From Roseovarius bejariae (GTDB taxonomy: Bacteria > Pseudomonadota > Alphaproteobacteria > Rhodobacterales > Rhodobacteraceae), in assembly GCF_009669325.1 (NCBI RefSeq), contig NZ_SZWE01000002.1, positions 434,001-498,000 on the forward strand: DNA of 64,000 nucleotides, given 5' to 3'. A program made the position numbers and the translations under genes. The first letter of the stretch is position 1, and each line of letters begins with the position of its first letter. Positions 29,483 to 38,154 of the stretch are shown here, in pieces. The notes beneath the pieces are model-generated. The model was not told the origin of the DNA. It searched no databases and saw only the letters and a program-made list of their open reading frames with translations.

Positions 29483-29688
29483 GGGCTGCGCGCTTTGATT
29501 GGCCTGCCCTGATGCAGGCGGGGATGCGCGGGCTTGGGTTGCGGCCTGCGGAGTTCTGGGCGCTGACCCCGGCGGAGTTGGAACTGATGCTGGGCACGCG
29601 GGCCGGGATCGCCCCCCTGCGGCGTGGAGGGCTTGAGGCCTTGATGGCCGATTTCCCCGATGCACCGAAAGACACAAAGGATGAATGA
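29479..29688 (+). CDS. g10.1: GTA gp10.1, small tail assembly chaperone
   Basis: A 69-residue protein in the position of the small chaperone between gp10 and the tape measure. The core FDWPALMQAGMRGLGLRPAEFW and LTPAELELML is the pattern of rcc01693-type phage tail assembly proteins. It overlaps gp10 by four bases and its end overlaps the start of the tape measure gene by eight bases. Confidence 0.83.
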   Translation: MRAARFDWPALMQAGMRGLGLRPAEFWALTPAELELMLGTRAGIAPLRRGGLEALMADFPDAPKDTKDE

Positions 29689-30343
29689 CGTGGAACGATT
29701 GGATGATCTGGACGCGCAGGTTGAGGCGCTGGACGAAACCCTTGGGCAAACCACCGGGATGGCGGCGGCCTTCAACGCCGAACTGGCGCGGGTGCGCGAA
29801 AGTTTTGCCGAGACCGGCCAGGATGTGGCGACACTGGAGCGCGGGATCGGCCGGGGGCTGACCCGGGCCATTCGGGGGGCGGTGGTGCATGGCGATAGCC
29901 TGTCCCAGGCCCTTGAGAAGATGACCAATTCGATGATCAACGCGGCCTTCAATTCGGCGGTGAAGCCGGTGACGGAGCATGTCGGCGGGTTGCTGGCGCA
30001 GGGGGTGGGCGGCCTGATGTCGGGCCTCTTTCCCTTCGAGAAGGGCGGTTCATTCTCGCAAGGCCGGGTGCAGCCCTTTGCCAGTGGCGGGATCGTCAGC
30101 GGGCCGGTGAGTTTTCCGATGCGGAATGGCACCGGGTTGATGGGCGAGGCGGGGCCGGAGGCGATCATGCCGTTGTCGCGTGGCCCCGATGGCAAGCTGG
30201 GGGTGCAGGCGCGGGGCGGTGGTGCGCCGGTCAGCGTGGTGATGAACATCTCGACGCCCGATGCTGAGGGCTTCCGCCGCTCGAAAGGGCAGATCGCCGC
30301 CGAGCTGGGCCGCGCCATCGGGCGCGGCGCGCGCAACCGTTAA
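29681..30343 (+). CDS. g11: GTA gp11, tape measure protein
   Basis: A 220-residue tail length protein, short as expected for a GTA with a stubby tail (RcGTA gp11 is similar). It has an N-terminal coiled-coil (LDDLDAQVEALDETLGQTTGM), a glycine-rich hydrophobic middle (VGGLLAQGVGGLMSGLFPF) and the phage tape measure signature GEAGPEAIMPLSRGPDGKLGV. The ATG at 29681 lies within the end of g10.1. Confidence 0.9.
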   Translation: MNDVERLDDLDAQVEALDETLGQTTGMAAAFNAELARVRESFAETGQDVATLERGIGRGLTRAIRGAVVHGDSLSQALEKMTNSMINAAFNSAVKPVTEHVGGLLAQGVGGLMSGLFPFEKGGSFSQGRVQPFASGGIVSGPVSFPMRNGTGLMGEAGPEAIMPLSRGPDGKLGVQARGGGAPVSVVMNISTPDAEGFRRSKGQIAAELGRAIGRGARNR

Positions 30344-30355
30344 GGAGGGAGAGCC

Positions 30356-30988
30356 ATGAATTTTCACGAGGTACGTTTCCCCGCAAGCCTGAGCTTCGGA
30401 TCGATCGGGGGGCCGGAGCGGCACACGGATGTGGTGACACTGGCCAATGGGTTCGAAGAGCGCAACACGCCGTGGCGGCATTCGCGCCGCCGCTATGACG
30501 CGGGCGTGGCGATGCGCAGTCTGGACGATATCGAGACCTTGATCGCCTTTTTCGAGGCGCGGCAGGGGCAGATATACGGGTTCCGGTGGAAGGATTGGAC
30601 CGATTACAAATCCTGCGGCGCGCGGGCCGAGGTGGGCTATGACGATCAGGTGATCGCCGTGGGCGATGATGTGACCAGCGATTTTCAACTGGTCAAGCAG
30701 TACCGCTCGGGTCAGCAGGTTTATGAGCGGCCCATAACCAAGCCCGTGGCGGGCACCGTGCGCGTGGGTCTTGGTGGCGATGAGCAGCAGGAGGGCGTGC
30801 ATTACGAGGTGGAGGCGGATACCGGGATGATCCGGTTTGTGCATCCGCCGAATGAGGGTGTCGAGATCACCGCCGGGTTCGAGTTCGACGTGCCGGTGCG
30901 GTTTGACATTGACCGTATCCAGACCTCGCTTGCCAGTTTTCAGGCGGGCGATGCGCCCAATGTGCCGATCGTGGAGGTCCGGGTATGA
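30356..30988 (+). CDS. g12: GTA gp12, distal tail protein (DUF2460)
   Basis: A 210-residue DUF2460 protein forming the distal tail ring. It starts MNFHEVRFPASLSFGSIGGPE and contains FFEARQGQIYGFRWKDWTDYKS, the family hallmark. A strong AAGGAGGG site lies 7 bases before the ATG. Its stop overlaps the g13 start by four bases. Confidence 0.92.
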   Translation: MNFHEVRFPASLSFGSIGGPERHTDVVTLANGFEERNTPWRHSRRRYDAGVAMRSLDDIETLIAFFEARQGQIYGFRWKDWTDYKSCGARAEVGYDDQVIAVGDDVTSDFQLVKQYRSGQQVYERPITKPVAGTVRVGLGGDEQQEGVHYEVEADTGMIRFVHPPNEGVEITAGFEFDVPVRFDIDRIQTSLASFQAGDAPNVPIVEVRV

Positions 30989-31872
30989 GCGGGCTGCACG
31001 AGGGATTGAAGGCGCATTTGGCAACCGGCGTGACCACGACGTGTCGCTGTTGGGCGGTGACGCGGTCGGATGGTGTGACACTGGGGTTCACGGACCATGA
31101 TTGCGGGCTGGCGTTCGAGGGGATCACGTTCAAGGCTGATACAGGGCTAAGTTCCTTGGCCTTGCAGCAGAGCACCGGGCTTTCGGTGGACAATACCGAG
31201 GCTTTGGGGGCCTTGAGCGATGCCGCCATCCGCGAGGCGGATATCGAGGCGGGGCGCTATGACGGGGCCGAGGTGCGCGCCTGGCTGGTGAACTGGGCCG
31301 ATGTAAGGGCACGGCAGTTGCAGTTTCGCGGCAGTATTGGCGAGTTGCGCCGTGCCGGTGGAGCGTTCGAGGCCGAGTTGCGGGGGCTGACGGATGTTCT
31401 GAACCGCCCGGTGGGGCGGGTTTACCAGAAGCCCTGCACGGCGGTCTTGGGCGATGTGGCCTGTGGGTTCGATGTGACGACGCCGGGGTATTTTGCCGAA
31501 GGGGTGGTCGAGGAGGTCGAGGAGCGGCGGGTGTTCCGTTTTGCCGAATTGGCGGGCTTTGCGCCCGCTTGGTTCCGGCATGGGGTGTTGCGGATCGAAA
31601 GCGGCGATGCCCAAGGGTTGAGCGGGGCGATCAAGAGCGATGTCCAGGAGAGTGACGCGCGGGTGATCGAGCTGTGGGAGCCCTTGCGCGCGCCGACCCG
31701 TCCGGGTGATGCCCTGCGCCTGACTGCGGGGTGCGACAAGCGTGGGGAGAGCTGCCGCTTCAAGTTCAACAACTATCTGAATTTTCAGGGGTTCCCGGAT
31801 ATTCCCGGCGATGACTGGACGATCAGTGACCCGGCCCGCGCGGGCCGCTTGGATGGCGGGAGCCGCAGGTGA
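30985..31872 (+). CDS. g13: GTA gp13, tail hub protein (DUF2163)
   Basis: A 295-residue DUF2163 baseplate hub. In the published RcGTA structure the hub is reported to hold an iron-sulfur cluster. This protein has several cysteines that could serve (KPCTAVLGDVACGF, then AGCDKRGESCRFKFNN). The final block FKFNNYLNFQGFPDIPGDDW is a family signature. It overlaps g12 and g14 and so is part of one translational chain. Confidence 0.9.
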   Translation: MSGLHEGLKAHLATGVTTTCRCWAVTRSDGVTLGFTDHDCGLAFEGITFKADTGLSSLALQQSTGLSVDNTEALGALSDAAIREADIEAGRYDGAEVRAWLVNWADVRARQLQFRGSIGELRRAGGAFEAELRGLTDVLNRPVGRVYQKPCTAVLGDVACGFDVTTPGYFAEGVVEEVEERRVFRFAELAGFAPAWFRHGVLRIESGDAQGLSGAIKSDVQESDARVIELWEPLRAPTRPGDALRLTAGCDKRGESCRFKFNNYLNFQGFPDIPGDDWTISDPARAGRLDGGSRR

Positions 31873-32303
31873 TGAGCCGGGGGGATGAGATTGTGAGCGC
31901 CGCGCGGGGTTGGTTGGGCACGCCTTATCGGCATCAGGCCTCGTGCAAGGGGGCGGGGTGCGATTGCCTTGGCCTTTTGCGTGGGCTGTGGCGCGAGGTC
32001 TTGGGCGCGGAGCCCGAGGCGGTGCCGGCCTACTCGATGGATTGGTCGGAACCGGCGGGGGATGAGCAGTTATGGCGCGCGGCGGCGCGGCATTTGCGGG
32101 CCAAGCCCTTGGGGGATGAGGCCCCGGGGGATGTACTTTTGTTTCGGATGCGGGTGCAGGGGGTGGCCAAGCATCTGGGTGTTGCGGCGCAGGTGGGCGC
32201 GCAGGCCACGTTCATTCATGCCTATTCGGGGCATGGGGTGGTGGAAAGCCCGCTGACGCCGCCGTGGCGGCGGCGCATCGTGGCGCGATTTGAATTTCCA
32301 TAG
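31872..32303 (+). CDS. g14: GTA gp14, NlpC/P60 cell-wall peptidase
   Basis: A 143-residue peptidase that is thought to open the peptidoglycan of recipient cells during DNA entry. The catalytic cysteine lies in GAGCDCLGLLRGLW and the histidine in AKHLGVAAQ, as in NlpC/P60 enzymes; the N-terminal AARGWLGTPYRHQASC is also typical. The ATG at 31872 overlaps the g13 stop by one base. Confidence 0.92.
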   Translation: MSRGDEIVSAARGWLGTPYRHQASCKGAGCDCLGLLRGLWREVLGAEPEAVPAYSMDWSEPAGDEQLWRAAARHLRAKPLGDEAPGDVLLFRMRVQGVAKHLGVAAQVGAQATFIHAYSGHGVVESPLTPPWRRRIVARFEFP

Positions 32304-32318
32304 GAAGGGGTAGCAGGC

Positions 32319-35300
32319 ATGGCGACGATCATTCTTTCGGCGGCGGGGGCGGCGATTGGCGGCTCGGTCGGGGGCTCGGTTCTGGGGCTGTCGATGGCCG
32401 CCGTGGGCCGGTTTGCAGGGGCGGTTATCGGTCGGTCCATCGACCAGCGGTTGATGGGGCAGGGATCCGAGGTGGTGGAGACGGGCCGCGTCAATCGCCT
32501 GCGTCTGACCGGCGCGGGCGAGGGGGACGCCGTGGCGCAGGTCTATGGCCGGATGCGGGTGTCGGGGCAGGTGATCTGGGCCACGGAGTTCCTGGAGACA
32601 GTGACGATCACAGGCGGCGGTGGTGGAAAGGGGGGTGGACCGCGCAGGCCCACGCAATCCAAGTATAGCTATTCGGTGAGTTTGGCGATTGCCCTGTGCG
32701 AAGGCGAGATTTCGCATGTGGGCCGTGTCTGGGCCGATGGGACGGAAGTGGCGCGTGATGATCTGAACATGCGGGTCTATCGCGGCACGCCCGACCAAAT
32801 GCCCGATCCGCGGATGGAGGCGGTTGAGGGCGCAGGCACGGTGCCTGCCTATCGTGGCACGGCCTATGTGGTGATCGAGGATCTGGAGCTTGGCCCCTAT
32901 GGCAACCGGGTGCCGCAGTTCAGTTTCGAGGTCTGCCGCCCGGCGCAGCCCGGGGCCGAGGGGGCCGATCTGGACCCGGTGCAAGGGGTGCGCGGGGTGG
33001 CGATGCTGCCGGGCAGCGGCGAATATGCGCTTGCCACGACGCCGGTGCGGATGAACTTCGGGTTTGGCTCTACCGGGTTGGCCAATGTGAATACGCCCTC
33101 GGGGAAAGCAGACTTCCTGACCTCATTGGAGAGCCTTGAGGGGGAGCTGCCGGGCTGTGGGACGAGTTCGCTGATCGTGAGCTGGTTCGGAGATGACCTG
33201 CGCTGTGGGGACTGCACGATACGGCCCATGGTGGAGCAGAAGGAATTCGACGCCAGGAATATGCCGTGGAAGGTCTCCGGGGTGACCCGGCAGGCCGCAC
33301 AGAGCGTAGCGCGTGATGCTAATGATCGTCCGGTTTATGGTGGCACGCCTGCCGATGCGTCCGTGGTGGAGGCGATTGAGGCCTTGAAGGAGGCCGGGCA
33401 GGAGGTGATGTATTATCCCTTCATCCTGATGCAGCAGATGGCGGGCAACGGTTTGCCTGATCCCTATGGCGGGGATGACCAGCCCGCCTTGCCGTGGCGC
33501 GGGCGGATCACCGGCGCGCGAGCCCCCGGGCAAGAGGATAGTCCTGATGGTACGGCAGAGGCCGAGGCGCAGGTTGCGGCGTTTTTCGGCGTGGCGCAGG
33601 CTTCGGATTTCACGGTCGAAGGGCAATCTTGGACGGGGAGTACGGCCGGCAATGGCGCATTTGATTTTATTTTCTACAATGGAGGAGTGAGCCGAAGCCC
33701 GGTGTCCTATAGTGGCCCGGACGAGTGGGGTTATCGCCGGTTCATTCTGCATCAGGCGGCCTTGTGCAAGGCGGCGGGCGGTGTCGAGAGTTTCTGCATC
33801 GGGTCGGAAATGCGCGGACTGACGCAGTTGCGGGGGCCGGGGAATTCCTTTCCGGCCGTGCAGCACTTGATTGATCTGGCCGGTGAGGTGCGCAGCCTTC
33901 TGGGGCCGGAGGTGAAGATCGGATATGCCGCCGACTGGACCGAGTATTTCGGCTATCAACCCGGCAATGGCGACCGATTTTTCCATCTTGATCCGCTGTG
34001 GGCGGATGACAACATCGATTTCATCGGGATCGACAATTACATGCCGCTGAGCGATTGGCGGGAAGGCGAGGATCACGCCGATGCCGGGGCCGGGTCGATC
34101 TATGACCTGGAGTATTTGCAAGGTAATATCGAGGGCGGCGAAGGCTATGATTGGTATTACCATTCACCCGAGGCGCGCGCGGCGCAGATCCGAACCCCGA
34201 TCACCGACGAGGATCATGGCGAGCCGTGGATCTGGCGATTCAAGGATATTCGCAATTGGTGGGCCAATCCGCATCATGAGCGAATAGGCGGTATGCGGTC
34301 GGAGACCCCCACGGATTGGGTGCCGATGTCGAAGCCAATAAGATTTTCCGAGTATGGCTGTGCCGCGATCGACAAGGGGAGCAATCAGCCCAATAAATTC
34401 GTCGATCCCAAGTCCTCGGAATCCAGCCTGCCGCGCCATTCAAACGGGAGGCGTGATGAACTGATGCAGTTTCAATACCTGCGCGCCATGGCGGGGTATT
34501 GGGATGATCCGGCGCGGAACCCAGTTTCTGAGGAGTATGGCGGGCCGATGGTCGATTGGGCGCATAGCTGTGCCTGGGCCTGGGATGCGCGGCCTTTCCC
34601 GTTTTTCCCAAATAATCGAGGGCTCTGGTCGGATGGGGAGAACTATGCGCGGGGTCATTGGCTGAATGGGCGGATGTCGGCGCGGACCTTGCCGTCGGTT
34701 TTGGACGAGATTGGTACACGGGCTGGATTGCATCACGGCCAGACTGGCGCGGCGCATGGGTTGGTGCGTGGATATCTGGTGGATCAGGTCGGTGAAGCAC
34801 GCGGCGCGATGCAGCCCCTGATGCTGCGCCATGGGGTGGACGCGGTCGAGCGCGACGGGGTGCTGCGCTACCAGTTGCGGGATGGGGTTGTCGATCATGT
34901 TGTCGAGCCGGACTATCTGGTCCGTGATCCGGAGATGGACGGAATCATGGAGGAGACACGCGGCAATGCGGCTGAACTTGCAGGCCGGGTGCGGTTGCGC
35001 TTTGTCGAGGCGGATGCCGATTACGAGGTGATCGCCGAGGAAAGCGTGCTGCCGGATGAGGCGACACATGCTGTGTCCACCTCGGAAATGCCCATGGCCA
35101 TGACGCGGACGGAGGGGCGGCAGACAGTGGCCCGGTGGCTGTCCGAGGCGCGGGTGGCGCGCGATAGCCAGCGTTTGGTGCTGCCGCCTTCGCGCTTGGA
35201 GGCAGGCGCGGGCGATGTGATTTCGGTGCCCGAAGAGGGGGGACGTGGGCTTTATCGCATCGACCGGGTGGAGCAGATGGGCAGCGCCCAAAAAGCCGAG

Positions 35301-36317
35301 GCCGTGCGCATTGAGCCGGAGTGTTATGACCCCATCGAGGTTGAGGAAGAGGCGGGTGCGGTACGCGCCTTTGCTGCGCCTGTGCCGGTGACGCCCTTGT
35401 TTCTTGATCTGCCCTTGATGACCGGGGAGGAGGTGCCTCATGCGCCGCATATCGCGGTAATGGCAGACCCATGGCCGGGGTCGGCGGCGCTTTATGCCTC
35501 GGATGAAGATGCCAATTACCGGCTGAACCGCATTCTGGCCGCACGCACCCCGGTTGGGGTGACGGAAACCCCCCTGAGTTGGGCGCCGATGGGGCGCTAT
35601 GACCGGGGGGCGGGGCTGTATGTGAATATGCGCTATGGTCAGTTGGAAAGTATCAACCGCGAGGAGATGCTGAACGGCGGGAACCTTTGTGCCATCGGGG
35701 ATGGAACGCCGGGGGGGTGGGAGCTGTTCCAGTTCCGCGATGCCGATCTGGTTGCACCGGAGACCTATGTTCTGTCGCATCGGTTGCGGGGGCAATTGGG
35801 CACAGAGGTTGAGCCGGGGCATGTCTGGCCCCTGGGGTCAATCGTGGTGCGGTTGGATGGCAGCCCGCAGCAGATTGATTTGCCCGAGGCCAAGCGGGGC
35901 CAGTCACGGCATTATCGCATTGGCCCGGCACAGCGGCCCGTGGATGACCCGTCCTATAGCCATGCGCAGATTGCTTTTGATGGCCTTGGGCTGCGGCCTT
36001 TGCGCCCTGTGCATTTGCAAGCTTTCGGTGAGGCCGGGCAGAACCAACAGTTCAAGTGGATTCGCCGGCCCCGCATCGGCGGAGACAGGTGGGATACGCC
36101 CGAGGTGCCTTTGGGAGAAGAAACCGAAAGCTATGTCGTACGTGTCATGCAGGGCACACAGGTTGTTCGCGAGCACATGACATCTGTGCCGGAATGGACT
36201 TATGACGCTGCGGCGCGGGCCTCGGACGCGCTCAGTGGAGAGTATGAAGTGCATGTCGCACAGGTCTCGGCGCTTTATGGGCCGGGGCAATGGGCGAGAA
36301 TTGCGATTGAAGCTTAA
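32319..36317 (+). CDS. g15: GTA gp15, megatron host-contact tail protein
   Basis: A 1332-residue protein, the largest of the cluster and last of the GTA structural run; RcGTA gp15 has similar size. A glycine-rich hydrophobic N-terminus (AAIGGSVGGSVLGLSMAAVG) precedes a phage tail tip domain. A GTA TIM-barrel-like domain lies in the middle (FCIGSEMRGLTQLRGPGN, then DFIGIDNYMPLSDWREGEDH), followed by a beta-rich C-terminal part. It forms the tail tip spike and recognises the recipient surface. Its stop overlaps the stop of the convergent DksA-like gene by two bases. Confidence 0.93.
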   Translation: MATIILSAAGAAIGGSVGGSVLGLSMAAVGRFAGAVIGRSIDQRLMGQGSEVVETGRVNRLRLTGAGEGDAVAQVYGRMRVSGQVIWATEFLETVTITGGGGGKGGGPRRPTQSKYSYSVSLAIALCEGEISHVGRVWADGTEVARDDLNMRVYRGTPDQMPDPRMEAVEGAGTVPAYRGTAYVVIEDLELGPYGNRVPQFSFEVCRPAQPGAEGADLDPVQGVRGVAMLPGSGEYALATTPVRMNFGFGSTGLANVNTPSGKADFLTSLESLEGELPGCGTSSLIVSWFGDDLRCGDCTIRPMVEQKEFDARNMPWKVSGVTRQAAQSVARDANDRPVYGGTPADASVVEAIEALKEAGQEVMYYPFILMQQMAGNGLPDPYGGDDQPALPWRGRITGARAPGQEDSPDGTAEAEAQVAAFFGVAQASDFTVEGQSWTGSTAGNGAFDFIFYNGGVSRSPVSYSGPDEWGYRRFILHQAALCKAAGGVESFCIGSEMRGLTQLRGPGNSFPAVQHLIDLAGEVRSLLGPEVKIGYAADWTEYFGYQPGNGDRFFHLDPLWADDNIDFIGIDNYMPLSDWREGEDHADAGAGSIYDLEYLQGNIEGGEGYDWYYHSPEARAAQIRTPITDEDHGEPWIWRFKDIRNWWANPHHERIGGMRSETPTDWVPMSKPIRFSEYGCAAIDKGSNQPNKFVDPKSSESSLPRHSNGRRDELMQFQYLRAMAGYWDDPARNPVSEEYGGPMVDWAHSCAWAWDARPFPFFPNNRGLWSDGENYARGHWLNGRMSARTLPSVLDEIGTRAGLHHGQTGAAHGLVRGYLVDQVGEARGAMQPLMLRHGVDAVERDGVLRYQLRDGVVDHVVEPDYLVRDPEMDGIMEETRGNAAELAGRVRLRFVEADADYEVIAEESVLPDEATHAVSTSEMPMAMTRTEGRQTVARWLSEARVARDSQRLVLPPSRLEAGAGDVISVPEEGGRGLYRIDRVEQMGSAQKAEAVRIEPECYDPIEVEEEAGAVRAFAAPVPVTPLFLDLPLMTGEEVPHAPHIAVMADPWPGSAALYASDEDANYRLNRILAARTPVGVTETPLSWAPMGRYDRGAGLYVNMRYGQLESINREEMLNGGNLCAIGDGTPGGWELFQFRDADLVAPETYVLSHRLRGQLGTEVEPGHVWPLGSIVVRLDGSPQQIDLPEAKRGQSRHYRIGPAQRPVDDPSYSHAQIAFDGLGLRPLRPVHLQAFGEAGQNQQFKWIRRPRIGGDRWDTPEVPLGEETESYVVRVMQGTQVVREHMTSVPEWTYDAAARASDALSGEYEVHVAQVSALYGPGQWARIAIEA

Positions 36318-36673
36318 CCCTTTGCGCAGTCGACGCAGCGGGTCACGCCGGGGTCAAGCTCCAACCGCCCTGCTGCAATTTTATCGCCGCAGTCTTCGCA
36401 ATACCCAAATTCGCCTTCGTCCATGCGGGCGAGGGCGGCTTTGAGCTTTTGCCGTTCCATCTGCCTGCGTGTGTGCGTGGCCTTGGCCATGGCTTGGTTC
36501 TGCAAGGCGTCCTGACGGCTGAGCCGCCCGACAGCCTGTTGATCCAGTTCCACGGTGGCTTGCCCCGCTTCGCCTAGGGTATCTTCTGCGTCGAGTGCCG
36601 CCAGACGCTGGGTGATGAGTGTTCGGAAATGGGTTTGCTGATCTGCATTCAATTCCTTGATCCCCTTGATCAC
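36314..36673 (-). CDS. TraR/DksA-family zinc-finger protein
   Basis: A 119-residue protein with an N-terminal helical part (residues 1-80) and a C-terminal four-cysteine zinc finger (YCEDCGDKIAAGRLELDPGVTRCVDC), the DksA/TraR pattern. DksA proteins enter the RNA polymerase secondary channel and modify initiation, often with ppGpp. This one is shorter than E. coli DksA, and the acidic tip residues cannot be placed with certainty. It is convergent with GTA g15 and divergent from cysE. A link to GTA control is only suggested by position. Confidence 0.85.
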   Translation of the reverse strand: MIKGIKELNADQQTHFRTLITQRLAALDAEDTLGEAGQATVELDQQAVGRLSRQDALQNQAMAKATHTRRQMERQKLKAALARMDEGEFGYCEDCGDKIAAGRLELDPGVTRCVDCAKG

Positions 36674-36736
36674 AGCTTTGCGTTTTGCGAAACGCGCCTA
36701 TCTGATATACTCAACCACAAGCACAGGAGCATGCAA

Positions 36737-37552
36737 ATGGTTGAAACGCGCAGAAAACTGGCCGAGTTGGACCCGGTTTGGGCCCGTATTCGGGGTGAGG
36801 CGGAAAATGCGATCGAACATGAGCCGCTTTTGGGCGGGGTCGTGCATTCGTCGATTTTGCACCATGCCTCGTTCGAGTCTGCCTTGGCATACCGTATCTC
36901 CCTGAAACTTGGGTCGGGCGAGATGCCCGAGATGCTGCTGCGGGAAATTTGCGATGCGGCCTATGTGGATGATGGTGATATATCGGTTGCGGCGCGCGCC
37001 GATATTGTTGCGGTGAATGATCGTGACCCGGCGTGTGATCGCTTCATTCAGCCGCTGCTGTTTTTCAAGGGTTTCCAGGCCATACAGGCCTACCGCGTGG
37101 CCAATTGGTTGTGGCGTCAGGACCGGCGCGATATGGCACGGTTCTTCCAGATGCGGATTTCCGAGGTGTTTGGCGTGGATATTCACCCCGCAGCAAAGAT
37201 CGGCAAGGGAATCATGATTGACCACGCGCATTCCATCGTGATCGGTGAGACCGCGACCGTGGGCGACAACGTGTCGATGCTGCACTCGGTGACGCTTGGC
37301 GGGACCGGCAAGGAAGAAGAAGATCGTCACCCCAAGATCGGCGACGGTGTCTTGATCGGGGCCGGGGCCAAGGTTCTTGGCAATATCCGGGTCGGCAATT
37401 GTTCCCGCGTGGCAGCCGGTTCTGTCGTGTTGCAGGAGGTGCCGCCGTGCAAGACCGTGGCGGGCGTGCCAGCCAAGATCGTCGGCGAAGCGGGTTGCGA
37501 TCAACCCTCGGTGAGCATGGATCAGCTTCTAGGGATCAAGGGGTCGGAGTGA
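36737..37552 (+). CDS. cysE: Serine O-acetyltransferase CysE
   Basis: A 271-residue enzyme making O-acetylserine for cysteine synthesis. It has the helical N-terminal domain (DPVWARIRGEAENAIEHEPLLG) and a left-handed beta-helix with GKGIMIDHAHSIVIGETA and LGGTGKEEEDRHPKIGDG, including the catalytic His and Asp. ATG 36737 is preferred over ATG 36731 because the AGGAG site lies only one base before the latter. cysE also flanks the GTA cluster in R. capsulatus, so the neighbourhood is old. Confidence 0.95.
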   Translation: MVETRRKLAELDPVWARIRGEAENAIEHEPLLGGVVHSSILHHASFESALAYRISLKLGSGEMPEMLLREICDAAYVDDGDISVAARADIVAVNDRDPACDRFIQPLLFFKGFQAIQAYRVANWLWRQDRRDMARFFQMRISEVFGVDIHPAAKIGKGIMIDHAHSIVIGETATVGDNVSMLHSVTLGGTGKEEEDRHPKIGDGVLIGAGAKVLGNIRVGNCSRVAAGSVVLQEVPPCKTVAGVPAKIVGEAGCDQPSVSMDQLLGIKGSE

Positions 37553-37582
37553 GACCACTTGTCCCGGCAGGTTTGGCGCTTT

Positions 37583-37613
37583 CGCCTTGAGCGACCTTGC
37601 CGTGTACAAGGCG
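37583..37613 (+). terminator. Possible terminator after cysE
   Basis: CGCCTTG and CAAGGCG form a perfect 7-bp stem over a 17-base loop, followed after AATGG by five T. The long loop and late T-run make it a weak candidate; it lies between convergent genes. Confidence 0.4.
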
Positions 37614-37632
37614 AATGGTTTTTGCGAATATG

Positions 37633-37989
37633 CTATCCCTGCGCTACGAACGTCGATGATGTGCCGTCATCCTTGATGAAGACCATTTTGTTGCCATCGA
37701 ATTCGACGTCTTGGCAATTCGAGCCCGCAAGTGATTCTGGCGCTGTGATCGTGCGGCAATACCGACCGTTACGAACCTCCCAGGCGCCAACAATGGCCTG
37801 ACCGTTGTGGGTTTGGCCGGTAATGCGACCATCCTCATGTAGCGTCACAGTGGTGCCTGATGCATGGACACCTGTCTTACCGGATAGCCGTGCGGTTAGT
37901 GGATCGACTTCTTCGGTGGCAGTTGTTGCCATGCAGCCCGTCAAGAGCATGGTGGCGACAGCGGCGCAGCTGACAAAATTATAGGTCAT
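37633..37989 (-). CDS. Small lipoprotein of unknown function
   Basis: A 118-residue protein with a lipoprotein signal peptide: a hydrophobic stretch VSCAAVATMLLTGC in which LTGC is the lipobox and Cys19 the probable lipid site. The mature part has TVTLHEDGRITGQTHNGQAIVGAWEVRNGRYCRTI, two short beta repeats and a likely disulfide pair (YCRT, SNCQD). It suggests a small periplasmic beta-domain. No function recognised. A strong GGAGGGGG ribosome site precedes the ATG. Confidence 0.75.
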   Translation of the reverse strand: MTYNFVSCAAVATMLLTGCMATTATEEVDPLTARLSGKTGVHASGTTVTLHEDGRITGQTHNGQAIVGAWEVRNGRYCRTITAPESLAGSNCQDVEFDGNKMVFIKDDGTSSTFVAQG

Positions 37990-38071
37990 TTTGTCCCCCT
38001 CCCTTAATGTTTAAAGGGGGATTTTAACATATTATTGCGAAATTTTCCATTTTGGGCAGGACTGGGTCTCG

Positions 38072-38115
38072 CCATACCACCTGAGAACCAAGTGTTCTGT
38101 CCTCAGGTGGTATGG
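38072..38115. repeat. 14-bp perfect inverted repeat downstream of pdhC
   Basis: CCATACCACCTGAG at 38072-38085 and CTCAGGTGGTATGG at 38102-38115, with a 16-base spacer. It lies 40 bases beyond the pdhC stop and upstream of the lipoprotein gene. No T-run is next to it, so it may be either a pdh 3'-end hairpin or a binding site for a dimeric regulator. Confidence 0.6.
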
Positions 38116-38154
38116 TGGTGACAGTGCACGAATATGCGTGCTGTGCTGTCTGTC

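Noticed and set aside
22232..36317. The capsid-tail cluster as an active prophage
   Set aside because: No integrase, repressor, replication, attachment sites or lysis genes; gene order is that of the gene transfer agent.
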